Made by a program: the position numbers and the translations under genes. From positions 310,001 through 374,000 of the forward strand of contig DLJZ01000002.1 of the NCBI GenBank assembly GCA_002478865.1: a stretch of DNA of 64,000 nucleotides. The letters are read 5' to 3'. This document shows, piece after piece, positions 36,500 to 44,765 of the stretch. Origin of the DNA: Hungatella sp. UBA7603 (GTDB lineage: Bacteria; Bacillota; Clostridia; Lachnospirales; Lachnospiraceae). Each line of letters starts with the position of its first letter. The stretch's first letter is position 1. The notes under the pieces are model-generated. The model made no database searches. It saw nothing but the letters and a program-made list of their open reading frames with translations, and was not told the origin of the DNA.

Positions 36500-37708
36500 T
36501 TAGTTCTTTTCTAACCACTCCTCAATCACATCCACAACCCTTTCACTAGCACGCCCATCTTCCAGCACCCCATGTTCTTGGTAAAACTTATCCAGTTTCT
36601 TTTTATATTCTTCAGCATTAAACTTTGCTATGTTTTGAACCAATTCATCATTATTCTTAGCTACTGAAAACGGCAAAGAAAACATATCCCACAGTAACTT
36701 ACCCCGTTCCTCTGTATACTGATCCAAATCATCTGCATACAAGAAAACAGGCATGTGAATATTGATAACATCAAATGCCGAGCTGGAATAATCCGTTATC
36801 AACACATCCGAAGCAGCCGCCAGTTCATTCATATCGTCACCTTGGCTCACATCTATTATATTTGTAGCTCCATTTGTTAAAGGAAAATGATTGATTTTCG
36901 CCGCCAGCTGTGGGTGCAGTCGCAGGAATACATACCACTTTCCACCTAATTTTTGTTCCAATGCTTCTACCAACCGTTTAAAATCAATTGTGGATTCTTC
37001 CGTAAATACCTGGCGGTTTCCTCTCTGACTTCCGCCTCTGAATGTAGGAGCAAACAGGGCAATCTTGACATCATGGGGCACATGATAGCACTCCCGTATG
37101 TACTGATAAACCTCTTCTCTTCGGTTAATTAATATATCACACCGAGGAGAACCTGTCTTGATAATATTTCCATTATAAAGCAACATCTCCGGATATAACC
37201 TAGTACACCATTCGGAATTAGAAGTAACACAATCTGCAAGCTTTGAATCATGTTCACTCACCAGATACGCAATACGGGGAAAGAGCTTACCTCTAAGTTT
37301 TCCTATGGGCTTGAATCCCAAGCCGGAATGCCATGTCTGTATATAAAACTGTTTTTTTCGCTTGACCGTGCCATATGCTTTTCTGCTATTATCTACCCAG
37401 ACTTTAGCCGTAGCCAAATGATATGTTCTATTGAAAAAAGTATTTTTTACTTTTTTAATGTTATTCGGAAATTGTTTCTCCATATTATTAACTAACCAGA
37501 CAATTTCAAATTTATCCTTTTTTTTCAACAGTTCCTCCGCTATGTAGCGAGGATTACAACAGTACCCTCCATCTCCTTCAAAGGCAGTAAAAACAATTTT
37601 CTTCTTAGTAAGAGGTAAAATCCCAAACAAATAATAAAAGAACTTCGTTTTATAGTATCTTATCTTCCGTCTTCGTATATACTTTTCTTCACCACTTAAT
37701 TTTTTCAT
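36500..37708 (-). CDS. CDP-glycerol glycerophosphotransferase family protein (TagB/TagF-like)
   Basis: 402 residues. After a basic N-terminus it has the family core: VFTAFEGDGGYCCNPRYIAE, YIQTWHSGLGFKPIG, LFAPTFRGGSQRG, FLRLHPQLAAK with a catalytic-type His, and VLITDYSSSAFDVIN. These enzymes transfer glycerol- or ribitol-phosphate from the CDP form onto lipid- or protein-linked acceptors at the inner face of the membrane. It lies downstream of the GDPD gene and the TagD-oxidoreductase fusion. C. difficile flagellin-modification loci contain a similar CDP-glycerol transferase gene, which supports a link to the nearby flagellin. Confidence 0.9.
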   Translation of the reverse strand: MKKLSGEEKYIRRRKIRYYKTKFFYYLFGILPLTKKKIVFTAFEGDGGYCCNPRYIAEELLKKKDKFEIVWLVNNMEKQFPNNIKKVKNTFFNRTYHLATAKVWVDNSRKAYGTVKRKKQFYIQTWHSGLGFKPIGKLRGKLFPRIAYLVSEHDSKLADCVTSNSEWCTRLYPEMLLYNGNIIKTGSPRCDILINRREEVYQYIRECYHVPHDVKIALFAPTFRGGSQRGNRQVFTEESTIDFKRLVEALEQKLGGKWYVFLRLHPQLAAKINHFPLTNGATNIIDVSQGDDMNELAAASDVLITDYSSSAFDVINIHMPVFLYADDLDQYTEERGKLLWDMFSLPFSVAKNNDELVQNIAKFNAEEYKKKLDKFYQEHGVLEDGRASERVVDVIEEWLEKN

Positions 37709-37739
37709 CTCTAAAACTCCTCCTTTGCAACCGCAAAGT

Positions 37740-38513
37740 CTAATCTATGCAAAAAATCCCCTTATAATCATCCCTTATCTCGCTTCCCAAATCAGGTTTG
37801 TTGGTAATAATTCCATCCACGCCCATATCACAGAAACGTCGAATATCTTTTCCGCTGTCTACCGTCCAAATATTTACCTCAATACCTCTTTCATGAAGAA
37901 TTTCAAAAATATCCTTATTGCCTAAACGATACCATGCTGGATGAACCGTGTTCACTTTGTACCGTTGTACATAATCCGCAATATCCATAATCCCATCGGC
38001 ATAAAGAAACGCTACCTTAGCCTCAGGTTCTAACCTACTAAGCTTCACCATAGATGCGTGTGAAAAGGAAGAAAACAAAGTTCTCTCAAGCAAATTTCTT
38101 TCCTTTACCACTTTCAATATCTTTTCTTCCATACCAGCGTAAGAAAAGATATTATTCTTCAATTCTATATTAAACCGAAACTCCTTATTAGTCCTGACCT
38201 CTGCCTGCGCAAACCGTTCCAGCACTTCCTCCAGCAAAGGGATCCTAACCCATCCGAATTCGGGGTGGGTTCTATTGAATTGAAATTGTATTATCTCCTC
38301 CAGCAAGAAGTCTTTCACATACCCACTACCATTAGAAACCCGACTAATCTCTTCATCATGAGTAACTACCAGATAACCATCCTTCGTCATCTGCACATCA
38401 AATTCAATTCCATCTGCTCCCATATCATATGCCAGCTGGAATGCTTCCATTGAATTTTCCGGTGCATAATGGCTCGCCCCACGATGACCATATATTTTCG
38501 TCTGATATTTCAT
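37740..38513 (-). CDS. Glycerophosphodiester phosphodiesterase (GDPD)
   Basis: 257 residues with the GDPD catalytic pattern: YGHRGASHYAPENSMEAF (HRG and ENS), GIEFDVQMTKDGYLVVTHDE (the E-x-D metal pair and the general-acid His). A C-terminal NIWTVDSG and DGIITNKPDL match the family. There is no signal peptide, so it is cytoplasmic. It would hydrolyse glycerophosphodiesters to glycerol-3-P, feeding the CDP-glycerol branch, or trim a glycerophosphate product. Its ATG overlaps the stop of the TagD-oxidoreductase gene by 4 bases. Confidence 0.9.
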   Translation of the reverse strand: MKYQTKIYGHRGASHYAPENSMEAFQLAYDMGADGIEFDVQMTKDGYLVVTHDEEISRVSNGSGYVKDFLLEEIIQFQFNRTHPEFGWVRIPLLEEVLERFAQAEVRTNKEFRFNIELKNNIFSYAGMEEKILKVVKERNLLERTLFSSFSHASMVKLSRLEPEAKVAFLYADGIMDIADYVQRYKVNTVHPAWYRLGNKDIFEILHERGIEVNIWTVDSGKDIRRFCDMGVDGIITNKPDLGSEIRDDYKGIFCID

Positions 38514-39844
38514 CTTCTAGTCTCCATAAATTTCTCCACAATTTCAGCCATAGCAATCGACTCTTCTTCTGTAAATTTATAAGATTTTCTTTCTCCGTTA
38601 TGGATGAGTGACACAAATTCACTTAATTCATAGCGAAGCCCGTCACCTAAAAATTTTGCTGTGTACTGTTCCTTCTTATAAGCATTCTCAAAACGGACTT
38701 CAAAAGATCTTGTCAGCCACCATGGGGATTCTGCAAGAATATAACCCTTTGTACCTGCTATAATTAACTGTCCTTCTGACTTTACAGCGACACCAGTTTT
38801 AGACAATGCCATTCCCTTCTCGAACGTAAAAGAAGCTTTTGTATACAAATCAATACCGCGTTCATTCTTGATACTGTTAAAATTCACCTCTTTATATTGT
38901 GTTCCTAACAACTTAAAGATAGGAAGCATTGTATGATTTCCAAATTCCAAAAATCCGCCTCCAAAATCGGGATCCTTACTTTCCCTTGTATCCGGATCTG
39001 CAATCCTAGTAAAGCAAGCTTCCACATCCATAATATTACCAATTATACCACTTCGTGCAACTCCCAAAAGCTGATTAAACCCTGGGCAATACGCTGTTTT
39101 AATAGCTTCCATTAGCAGGCAGTTGTTTTCTTTTGCAATTGCAAATAATTCCAGAGCCTGTGCTTTTGATAAAGCCATGGGTTTTTCACACAGAACATGC
39201 TTTCCCATACTTAATGCTGCCTTTGCATATTCAAAATGAGTCTGATGCAAAGATGCTATATATACTGCATCCAATGGTTCTAAAAATCCTTCAAAGCTTT
39301 CCCAATATGCCTGCACCCCAAAACGATCTGCAAATTTATTTGCACTTTCCTTACGGGGATTATAAACGCTGATGGTTTCAATACCGCTGACAAATTTTGC
39401 TTCAGGTAAAAATCGTGATGCAATGCGGCCAGTGCCCACAATTCCTAATTTTATGATAGGATACTTTTGTTTTCTTAACAATGTACTGGAAATTTCTTTT
39501 GTCCTTTCCAGATATATCACTTCGCAAAAATCATTCAGATAATCAAATTCACCCGTCCAGTCTGAACCTATGGTAAAAATATCTACATTGTATTTATGAA
39601 TATCCTCTACCTTTTGTCCAACATGATCTTCTACAATTATCTTATCTGCGAACCCAGTTTTTTTTACATTTTCAATTCGATCTATAATAGAGTCTACTAC
39701 GTTTAACTTTCCACGAGATTCATCATATTGTTCGGTAGTAACCCCCACAATCAAATAATCTCCTAACGCTTTTGCTCTTTCAAGCAATTTATAGTGTCCT
39801 TCATGAAACAAATCGAAAGAACCATATGTAATTACTCTTGTCAT
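38510..39844 (-). CDS. TagD-like cytidylyltransferase fused to a Gfo/Idh/MocA oxidoreductase
   Basis: 444 residues. Residues 1-125 are a glycerol-3-phosphate cytidylyltransferase-like domain (TYGSFDLFHEGHYKLLERAK with HxGH, IGSDWTGEFDYL, EISSTLLRKQ). Residues 130-444 are an NAD(P)-dependent oxidoreductase (LGIVGTGRIASRFLPEA, AVYIASLHQTHFEYAKAAL, HVLCEKPMAL). One protein thus could reduce a sugar or ketose and activate the polyol phosphate with CTP. AGAGGAG precedes the ATG. It is the first gene of the leftward locus, behind a candidate promoter. Confidence 0.88.
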   Translation of the reverse strand: MTRVITYGSFDLFHEGHYKLLERAKALGDYLIVGVTTEQYDESRGKLNVVDSIIDRIENVKKTGFADKIIVEDHVGQKVEDIHKYNVDIFTIGSDWTGEFDYLNDFCEVIYLERTKEISSTLLRKQKYPIIKLGIVGTGRIASRFLPEAKFVSGIETISVYNPRKESANKFADRFGVQAYWESFEGFLEPLDAVYIASLHQTHFEYAKAALSMGKHVLCEKPMALSKAQALELFAIAKENNCLLMEAIKTAYCPGFNQLLGVARSGIIGNIMDVEACFTRIADPDTRESKDPDFGGGFLEFGNHTMLPIFKLLGTQYKEVNFNSIKNERGIDLYTKASFTFEKGMALSKTGVAVKSEGQLIIAGTKGYILAESPWWLTRSFEVRFENAYKKEQYTAKFLGDGLRYELSEFVSLIHNGERKSYKFTEEESIAMAEIVEKFMETRR

Positions 39845-39876
39845 AAAAAAGCTCTCCTCTTAATAAAAGACTATTT

Positions 39877-39905
39877 ATTACATGAAACTTTTGTACACAT
39901 CTCAA
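39877..39905 (-). promoter_or_regulatory. Candidate sigma-A promoter of the glycan locus
   Basis: On the minus strand TTGAGA (39900-39905) and TGTAAT (39877-39882) are separated by 17 bases, about 33 bases upstream of the first gene of the block. It lies between the flagellin terminator and the start codon at 39844. Both hexamers deviate from consensus, so this is a sequence-only suggestion. Confidence 0.4.
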
Positions 39906-40063
39906 AAATTGACTCCTTATAGTCTTCTTAGATTAACAAGGCTTCAAACAGTATAACATCTAATTGATATATCGACAAATTACTACATATAATTACATAT
40001 CTTACTATAATTTCTCTATATACATTTTTTTCCTTTTATATACCTTAATAATCGTTTATTACT

Positions 40064-40102
40064 AAAAAAGGGATTGTCGCAATACGCGACAATCCCTTTT
40101 CA
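40064..40102 (-). terminator. Intrinsic terminator after flagellin
   Basis: On the minus strand AAGGGATTGTCGC pairs with GCGACAATCCCTT around GTATT and is followed by TTTT. The 13-bp perfect stem makes it a strong terminator, insulating the flagellin transcript from the glycan locus. Confidence 0.9.
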
Positions 40103-40126
40103 TAATTATATTATAAAATATTAATA

Positions 40127-40957
40127 TTACTTCAATAACTGAAGAACGCCCTGTGGTACCTGGTTTGCCTGAGCAAGCATAGCCTGAGAAGCCTGTACAA
40201 GAATATTATTTTTTGTATAGGACATCATCTCTTTTGCCATATCAACGTCACGGATACGGCTTTCTGCTGCTGTCATATTCTCAGATGCAACACTTAAGTT
40301 GTTGATGGTATGCTCAAGACGGTTCTGAGTTGCACCAAGCTTACCACGAGTGCTGGATACCTTATTAATTGCAGCCTTAAGAATGCTTACTGCCTTGGAA
40401 GCTTTAGTCTGATCGCTAACATCAACACCAGTGACAATACCCAATGATGCGCTATCCATTTTTCCAATAGTAACTGCAATCTGATTGAAACTATCAGATG
40501 TCTCACCGATCTGAAGAGTTAATCCAGTTGTAGCTAAGTCTCCATTTAAAAGTGCCTTACCATTGAATGAAGTACCTTTGGAAATTCTATCAATTTCACC
40601 GCTTAACTCAGTATACTCCATCTGAAGATTTTTACGGTCTACATCATTATCATATGTACCATTAGCTGACTGCTGAGCCAATTCAACCATACGGTTTAAC
40701 ATAGAGTGAACTTCTGTCATAGCACCTTCTGCTGTCTGAATTAAAGAAATACCATCGTTAGCATTCTTAGATGCAGTCTCAAGGCCTGTGATCTGTGCTC
40801 TCATCTTCTCAGAAATAGCAAGACCAGCGGCATCATCACCTGCACGGTTGATGCGGTAACCAGAAGATAACTTCTCAAGGTTCTTAGATACAGTACTATT
40901 ATTGCTAGTTAAGTTTTTGTAAGAGTTTAATGCTGCGATATTATGCTGAATTCTCAT
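40127..40957 (-). CDS. Flagellin
   Basis: 276 residues, starting at the ATG at 40957 (MRIQHNIAALNS) after a strong AGGAGG; the longer frame to 41002 lies in the leader. The conserved N-terminal D0/D1 domain (SSGYRINRAGDDAAGLAISE) and C-terminal D0/D1 domain (TAAESRIRDVDMAKEMMSYT) are intact. The ends are those of an export-competent filament protein. The central domain is short, so few surface loops are available; Ser/Thr residues around 150-200 are candidate O-glycosylation sites. It sits alone with its own terminator, between a TPR-type GT2 gene and the glycan locus. Confidence 0.97.
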   Translation of the reverse strand: MRIQHNIAALNSYKNLTSNNSTVSKNLEKLSSGYRINRAGDDAAGLAISEKMRAQITGLETASKNANDGISLIQTAEGAMTEVHSMLNRMVELAQQSANGTYDNDVDRKNLQMEYTELSGEIDRISKGTSFNGKALLNGDLATTGLTLQIGETSDSFNQIAVTIGKMDSASLGIVTGVDVSDQTKASKAVSILKAAINKVSSTRGKLGATQNRLEHTINNLSVASENMTAAESRIRDVDMAKEMMSYTKNNILVQASQAMLAQANQVPQGVLQLLK

Positions 40958-40962
40958 AAAAT

Positions 40963-41000
40963 AACCTCCTTGGATTTTGACGGGGAATTCCTTTTCCCCC
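40963..41000 (-). promoter_or_regulatory. Candidate CsrA-binding sites in the flagellin leader
   Basis: The mRNA contains GGGGAA-AAGGAA-TTCCCC (40982-40999): a 6-bp stem with GGA presented in a six-base loop. A second GGA lies in the Shine-Dalgarno CAAGGAGG just downstream (about 40963-40970). Two GGA sites, one in a hairpin loop and one on the ribosome binding site, are the known layout of CsrA control of hag in Bacillus subtilis. No csrA or fliW gene is visible in the window. Confidence 0.55.
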
Positions 41001-41144
41001 AATTTTATTTATTCCAAACCTTTCATTCGGGCCCTGAATAAGAGGTCGAAAACAATTTAAAGTTTTCTATATAACACTATAGATGTCCAAAAATAAGACC
41101 TGATTTCTTAATCAGAATCAACCTGATTTATGTGACTATCTTTT

Positions 41145-41152
41145 ATATCGTC
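41145..41152 (-). promoter_or_regulatory. Possible sigma-28-type -10 box upstream of flagellin
   Basis: GACGATAT on the minus strand resembles the GCCGATAT -10 of flagellar sigma-28/SigD promoters. The expected TAAA at the -35 position is not present in good form (TTAT at the right spacing), so this is weak. It would give a leader of about 180 nt that includes the candidate CsrA hairpin. Confidence 0.25.
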
Positions 41153-41214
41153 ATGTATTATTTTTTCATAAGACCTAAAATATATTTTTTCTAACTTTTT
41201 AACCTAATTTTAAA

Positions 41215-42555
41215 TTAAAGCCCAAGTATTTTATGCTCATTCTCATGGAAAAAATCTTTTTCTTTCTGATTGAAAAGATTAAATACTTTATTCTCTAACT
41301 CCTTAAACATAAGTTTTCTACTTACCCTAATTAAGAATAATTTATCTTTTGCTCTGGATAGATCATAAAGTTTTGAAAGAAATGATAAAATAGCCGCTGC
41401 AATTTCCTCTCCCGTTGAACCACCTTTAAAAATCCTTATCATTTCCATCAATACAACTTCTCCATATGGTTCCATACGCAAGAAAAGGGTTCCGTATCTT
41501 ACTGCATCTTGAACATGATTTAGCGACTTGCATGCATCAAAAAGCCTTGAGTATATGTATGGAAGCGAACCAGCCATATCCAAATTACCATCTCTATTAT
41601 ATTGGTCTAGTCTGCTTAGTGCCAATTCCAGATATCCTATCCCCTGCTCCAACTTCCCATTATCAAGCATCCAACGTCCGACCCAGTATTCTGTATCCGG
41701 TGCCAGACAAGCAAACTCTACTGACTTCTGATAAGTTTCCAGTATTTCTTTTTCATCCTTAACTTTGCTATAATACTTAATCTTCAATAGATTACAAAAA
41801 ACAAAATCTCTACGTTCCTGAAATAATTCGGAACTCATATGTTCCACTACCAGGTTATAAGCCTCTTCTGCCTCTTTCATCTGCTTGTTTGCCAAAAGGG
41901 AATCCCCTAGATAAGCCCATGCTTCATAATTTTCCGGATTCTTATCAACCTCTTTTTTTAATATATTAGTATTTCTTTCCAGCTTTCGTGTTTCCTCGTA
42001 GACCTTTTCAGAATAACCCGTATGGTAAACCGTAAGGACATCTCTTGCTTCAAACGCTCTAGGTGCTTTATTGCCTCCAATCATAAGCGTCTCATGAATA
42101 CTTCCATCATAACGCAAACTCTTGACATTACTGAATAGTCTTGCCTGGGTAGCAATAGAAGTGGTTTTCCCCTCTTCGTCAAGATTTGCCAGAGAAGATC
42201 TCACCATCAACGGTATCTTAAGCTTTCTTCTCTCCTCTTCCAACTGTGCAAGCAGTGGCAGAATCTTTTTCGTATCCTCCTCAGAGAAATATTCATCCGC
42301 ATCCAAAAATGCGATCCAGTTCCCCGATGCCTGCTCGATGGCAAAATTCTTAGCAGCAGAAAAATCATCAATCCATTTAAAACGAAACACTTTTGCACCC
42401 ATCTCTTCTGCAATTTCCACGGTTTTGTCAGTAGAACCTGTATCCACAACAATTTGTTCGCAGACAATGTTTTTTCCCCAGGTTAAAGCTTTTCTTATAT
42501 TTTTTTCTTCATTTTTAACTATCATGCACTGTGAAAGGCTAATCTTGGTCTTCAC
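41215..42555 (-). CDS. GT2 glycosyltransferase with TPR-like C-terminus (candidate flagellin glycosyltransferase)
   Basis: 446 residues from a GTG at 42555 that follows AGGAGG by 9 bases; the ATG 21 bases upstream lies before the ribosome binding site. Residues 1-100 are a GT-A domain (SLSQCMIVKNEEKNIRKAL, IVVDTGSTDKTVEIA, WIAFLDADEYF). This is the SunS/TPR-glycosyltransferase type, which commonly glycosylates proteins. The rest is helical with TPR-like repeats (NYEAWAYLGDSLLANKQMKE). It is encoded directly upstream of flagellin, like the flagellin glycosyltransferase genes of C. difficile, so flagellin is the most likely acceptor. It ends 260 bases before the flagellin start. Confidence 0.85.
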   Translation of the reverse strand: MKTKISLSQCMIVKNEEKNIRKALTWGKNIVCEQIVVDTGSTDKTVEIAEEMGAKVFRFKWIDDFSAAKNFAIEQASGNWIAFLDADEYFSEEDTKKILPLLAQLEEERRKLKIPLMVRSSLANLDEEGKTTSIATQARLFSNVKSLRYDGSIHETLMIGGNKAPRAFEARDVLTVYHTGYSEKVYEETRKLERNTNILKKEVDKNPENYEAWAYLGDSLLANKQMKEAEEAYNLVVEHMSSELFQERRDFVFCNLLKIKYYSKVKDEKEILETYQKSVEFACLAPDTEYWVGRWMLDNGKLEQGIGYLELALSRLDQYNRDGNLDMAGSLPYIYSRLFDACKSLNHVQDAVRYGTLFLRMEPYGEVVLMEMIRIFKGGSTGEEIAAAILSFLSKLYDLSRAKDKLFLIRVSRKLMFKELENKVFNLFNQKEKDFFHENEHKILGL

Positions 42556-42973
42556 TGAAATTTTCCTCCTGATCAATCATATATTATCTATTAATAAAGG
42601 GCTTTAGATGAAATCTCCCTAATTACGCTTCCTATTAATTAATATCGTTCTGTGCCACAAAAAAATAAGATGTTTAGTTCTAACTTATAATTTGTATCGT
42701 CATATAAAACCTGATATATAATATTTGTTACTGTTATCAAAGCAGCAACAAATCATCCGCCATTCAAACACTTTTTTCCTTATTATGTATATCAAAATTT
42801 ATAATTCTAATCAGTTTAATTTAACTACATTAATAACTACCATTACTAAAAATACGTATATCAAAGCAAAACTAATTTAGCCATTTCACCACACACACAA
42901 CAAAAGAGCATCGTATCATGACCTCCAAATATCCGGCCACTCAACAATGCCCTCCGTCTTAACCCAAACACTA
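42556..42973. other. Intergenic region, nothing recognised
   Basis: About 400 AT-rich bases between the glycosyltransferase start and the DUF378 gene. Several short A/T stretches could serve as promoters. I see no open frame with a ribosome binding site and no clear structured RNA. Confidence 0.45.
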
Positions 42974-43183
42974 TCAGTCTGCTCTAGCCTCATTATGACC
43001 ATAAAAGGTAAGCAGGTACAACCCGCAGATCCCTACCAGGCCGTACACAATCCTCGTAATCCATGTCATGTTACCGAAGATAAATGAAACCAAGTCAAAA
43101 TTAAAGAAGCCTATCAGTCCCCAGTTTACTGCGCCGATAATGGCAATGGTCAGAGCTGTGTAATTTAATGCTTTATTTCCCAT
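42974..43183 (-). CDS. DUF378 small membrane protein
   Basis: 69 residues with two membrane helices. It opens with the family motif LNYTALTIAIIGAVNWGLIG and continues FFNFDLVSFIFG and RIVYGLVGICGLYLL, matching DUF378 proteins (YuzA-like). Their function is unknown. AAAGGAGG precedes the ATG. It follows the MoxR/VWA operon by about 50 bases and could be its last gene. Confidence 0.9.
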   Translation of the reverse strand: MGNKALNYTALTIAIIGAVNWGLIGFFNFDLVSFIFGNMTWITRIVYGLVGICGLYLLTFYGHNEARAD

Positions 43184-43236
43184 GGCTCTACCTCCTTTTC
43201 TTTAATATTATGGGGCAGAGCTAAGAATTTTATACA

Positions 43237-44751
43237 TTATTTACCCAAACTATCAATCCGTGATCTTAATTCATCTTCCCGGTCTTTAAATAATAGCTTT
43301 TCATTATATTGATAATATCGTTCGCAGTCATATTCCTTTAAAAATTTGACGCTATAATACCCTGTATTTAATTCAGTAACGAACACCACCATCTCCTGGC
43401 CATCCATAAAAGCTGCTTCCATAAAATCAAACGCATGCTCCAGAGCTTTCCCGCCATCAGAAAGTAACTTCTCATATCGCTCGTTCTCTTCCTTAAAAAG
43501 CTCCCGTATCCGCTCCCAAGATGCATTAGTATCTAAAATATCTTCATTTCCCAATGTCTCTTCATACCTTGCAAGTATAACTTCTACATCCCTGGATAAA
43601 TAATCCTCTCTCCGATTAATAAGCCCAGCTTCCCGCTTTTTATCCCAAGCTTCCTTCCAATCCTTTCGTAAAATGGAAATCCGCTTAATCATAGATTCAT
43701 CCAAAGAGCTGTCTGTTTCCGGACTTACTTTTTTAAGTTCTTCCATCAAAAGGCTAGTACGATCCGCCTGATCTGCCACAGCCCGAAATTGTTGTCCAAG
43801 CTTTGATAACAAAAGCCCAATGACATTTAACTTTTCATCAAATGGCGCCTTATTTAGCTTATTGCAAAGACTCTCTCGAATCACTCCAGATAAAATCTCA
43901 TCAATCTGGTAATCATCCTGGTACTTATAGTATAGGTGGAGATAGTTTGTAAAATCCTTAGCAATTTTAGGAAATTGAATATATTCTCCCACTACATCTC
44001 GGTCCACCGTTTTCTCAATACGCTCACAAATCTGGATAAAACGGGATAAATCTTCCCAGCCTCTTGGAGTGGCAAAGAATTTGCCATCAACCGTGGTCTC
44101 AATCCGACAGAAATTCTCCGGTCTTGCATTCAAATACGATATCACCGCAGAGTGGAGATCATGCTCATAAGCATAAGCTTTCCAGACCTCAAAATCCGGT
44201 TCCACTTGTATGAGCTTAATACGGTCCAGAGTTACTACATCAAAATCCCGCACTGATTTGTTGTATTCCGGAGGATTTCCAGCGGTAACGATGACCCAGC
44301 CTTCCGGAATCTTATGATTTCCAAATGTTTTATACTGCAAAAATTGAAGCATGGTAGGAGCAAGGGTTTCAGAAACGCAGTTGATTTCGTCAATGAACAA
44401 AATCCCTTCCTTCAGTCCAGTGCTTTCCATTTTTTCATAAACCGAAGCCACGATTTCACTCATGGTGTACTCGGTCACCCGGTAAGTCTCATTTCCAAAT
44501 ACCTTATCCCTGATGAAAGGAAGCCCTACGGCACTCTGCCTTGTATGGTGTGTAATGGTATAAGCCACCAGACCAACCTGAGACTCCCTTGCGACCTGTT
44601 CCATGATCTGGGTTTTCCCCACGCCAGGAGGTCCTATCAAAAATATGGGCCTCTGCCGCAAAGAGGGTATTTCATAATTTCCATAAGCATCCTTTAACAA
44701 ATAGGCTGCAATGGTAGTTTTAATTTCTTCTTTTGCTCGTTTTATATTCAT
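43237..44751 (-). CDS. MoxR-type AAA+ ATPase
   Basis: 504 residues from the ATG at 44751 (MNIKRAKEEIKTTI) with AGGAGA upstream; the longer frame overlaps the stop of the preceding gene. The AAA+ core has Walker A LIGPPGVGKTQIME, Walker B EGILFIDEINCV, sensor-1-type VIVTAGNPPEYNKSV and a FATPRGWEDLSRFI segment. MoxR ATPases pair with von Willebrand A proteins to act as chaperones that insert metals or remodel complexes; the VWA partner is encoded 14 bases upstream. The C-terminal 180 residues are helical and unassigned. Confidence 0.9.
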   Translation of the reverse strand: MNIKRAKEEIKTTIAAYLLKDAYGNYEIPSLRQRPIFLIGPPGVGKTQIMEQVARESQVGLVAYTITHHTRQSAVGLPFIRDKVFGNETYRVTEYTMSEIVASVYEKMESTGLKEGILFIDEINCVSETLAPTMLQFLQYKTFGNHKIPEGWVIVTAGNPPEYNKSVRDFDVVTLDRIKLIQVEPDFEVWKAYAYEHDLHSAVISYLNARPENFCRIETTVDGKFFATPRGWEDLSRFIQICERIEKTVDRDVVGEYIQFPKIAKDFTNYLHLYYKYQDDYQIDEILSGVIRESLCNKLNKAPFDEKLNVIGLLLSKLGQQFRAVADQADRTSLLMEELKKVSPETDSSLDESMIKRISILRKDWKEAWDKKREAGLINRREDYLSRDVEVILARYEETLGNEDILDTNASWERIRELFKEENERYEKLLSDGGKALEHAFDFMEAAFMDGQEMVVFVTELNTGYYSVKFLKEYDCERYYQYNEKLLFKDREDELRSRIDSLGK

Positions 44752-44765
44752 GGCAGTTTCTCCTG

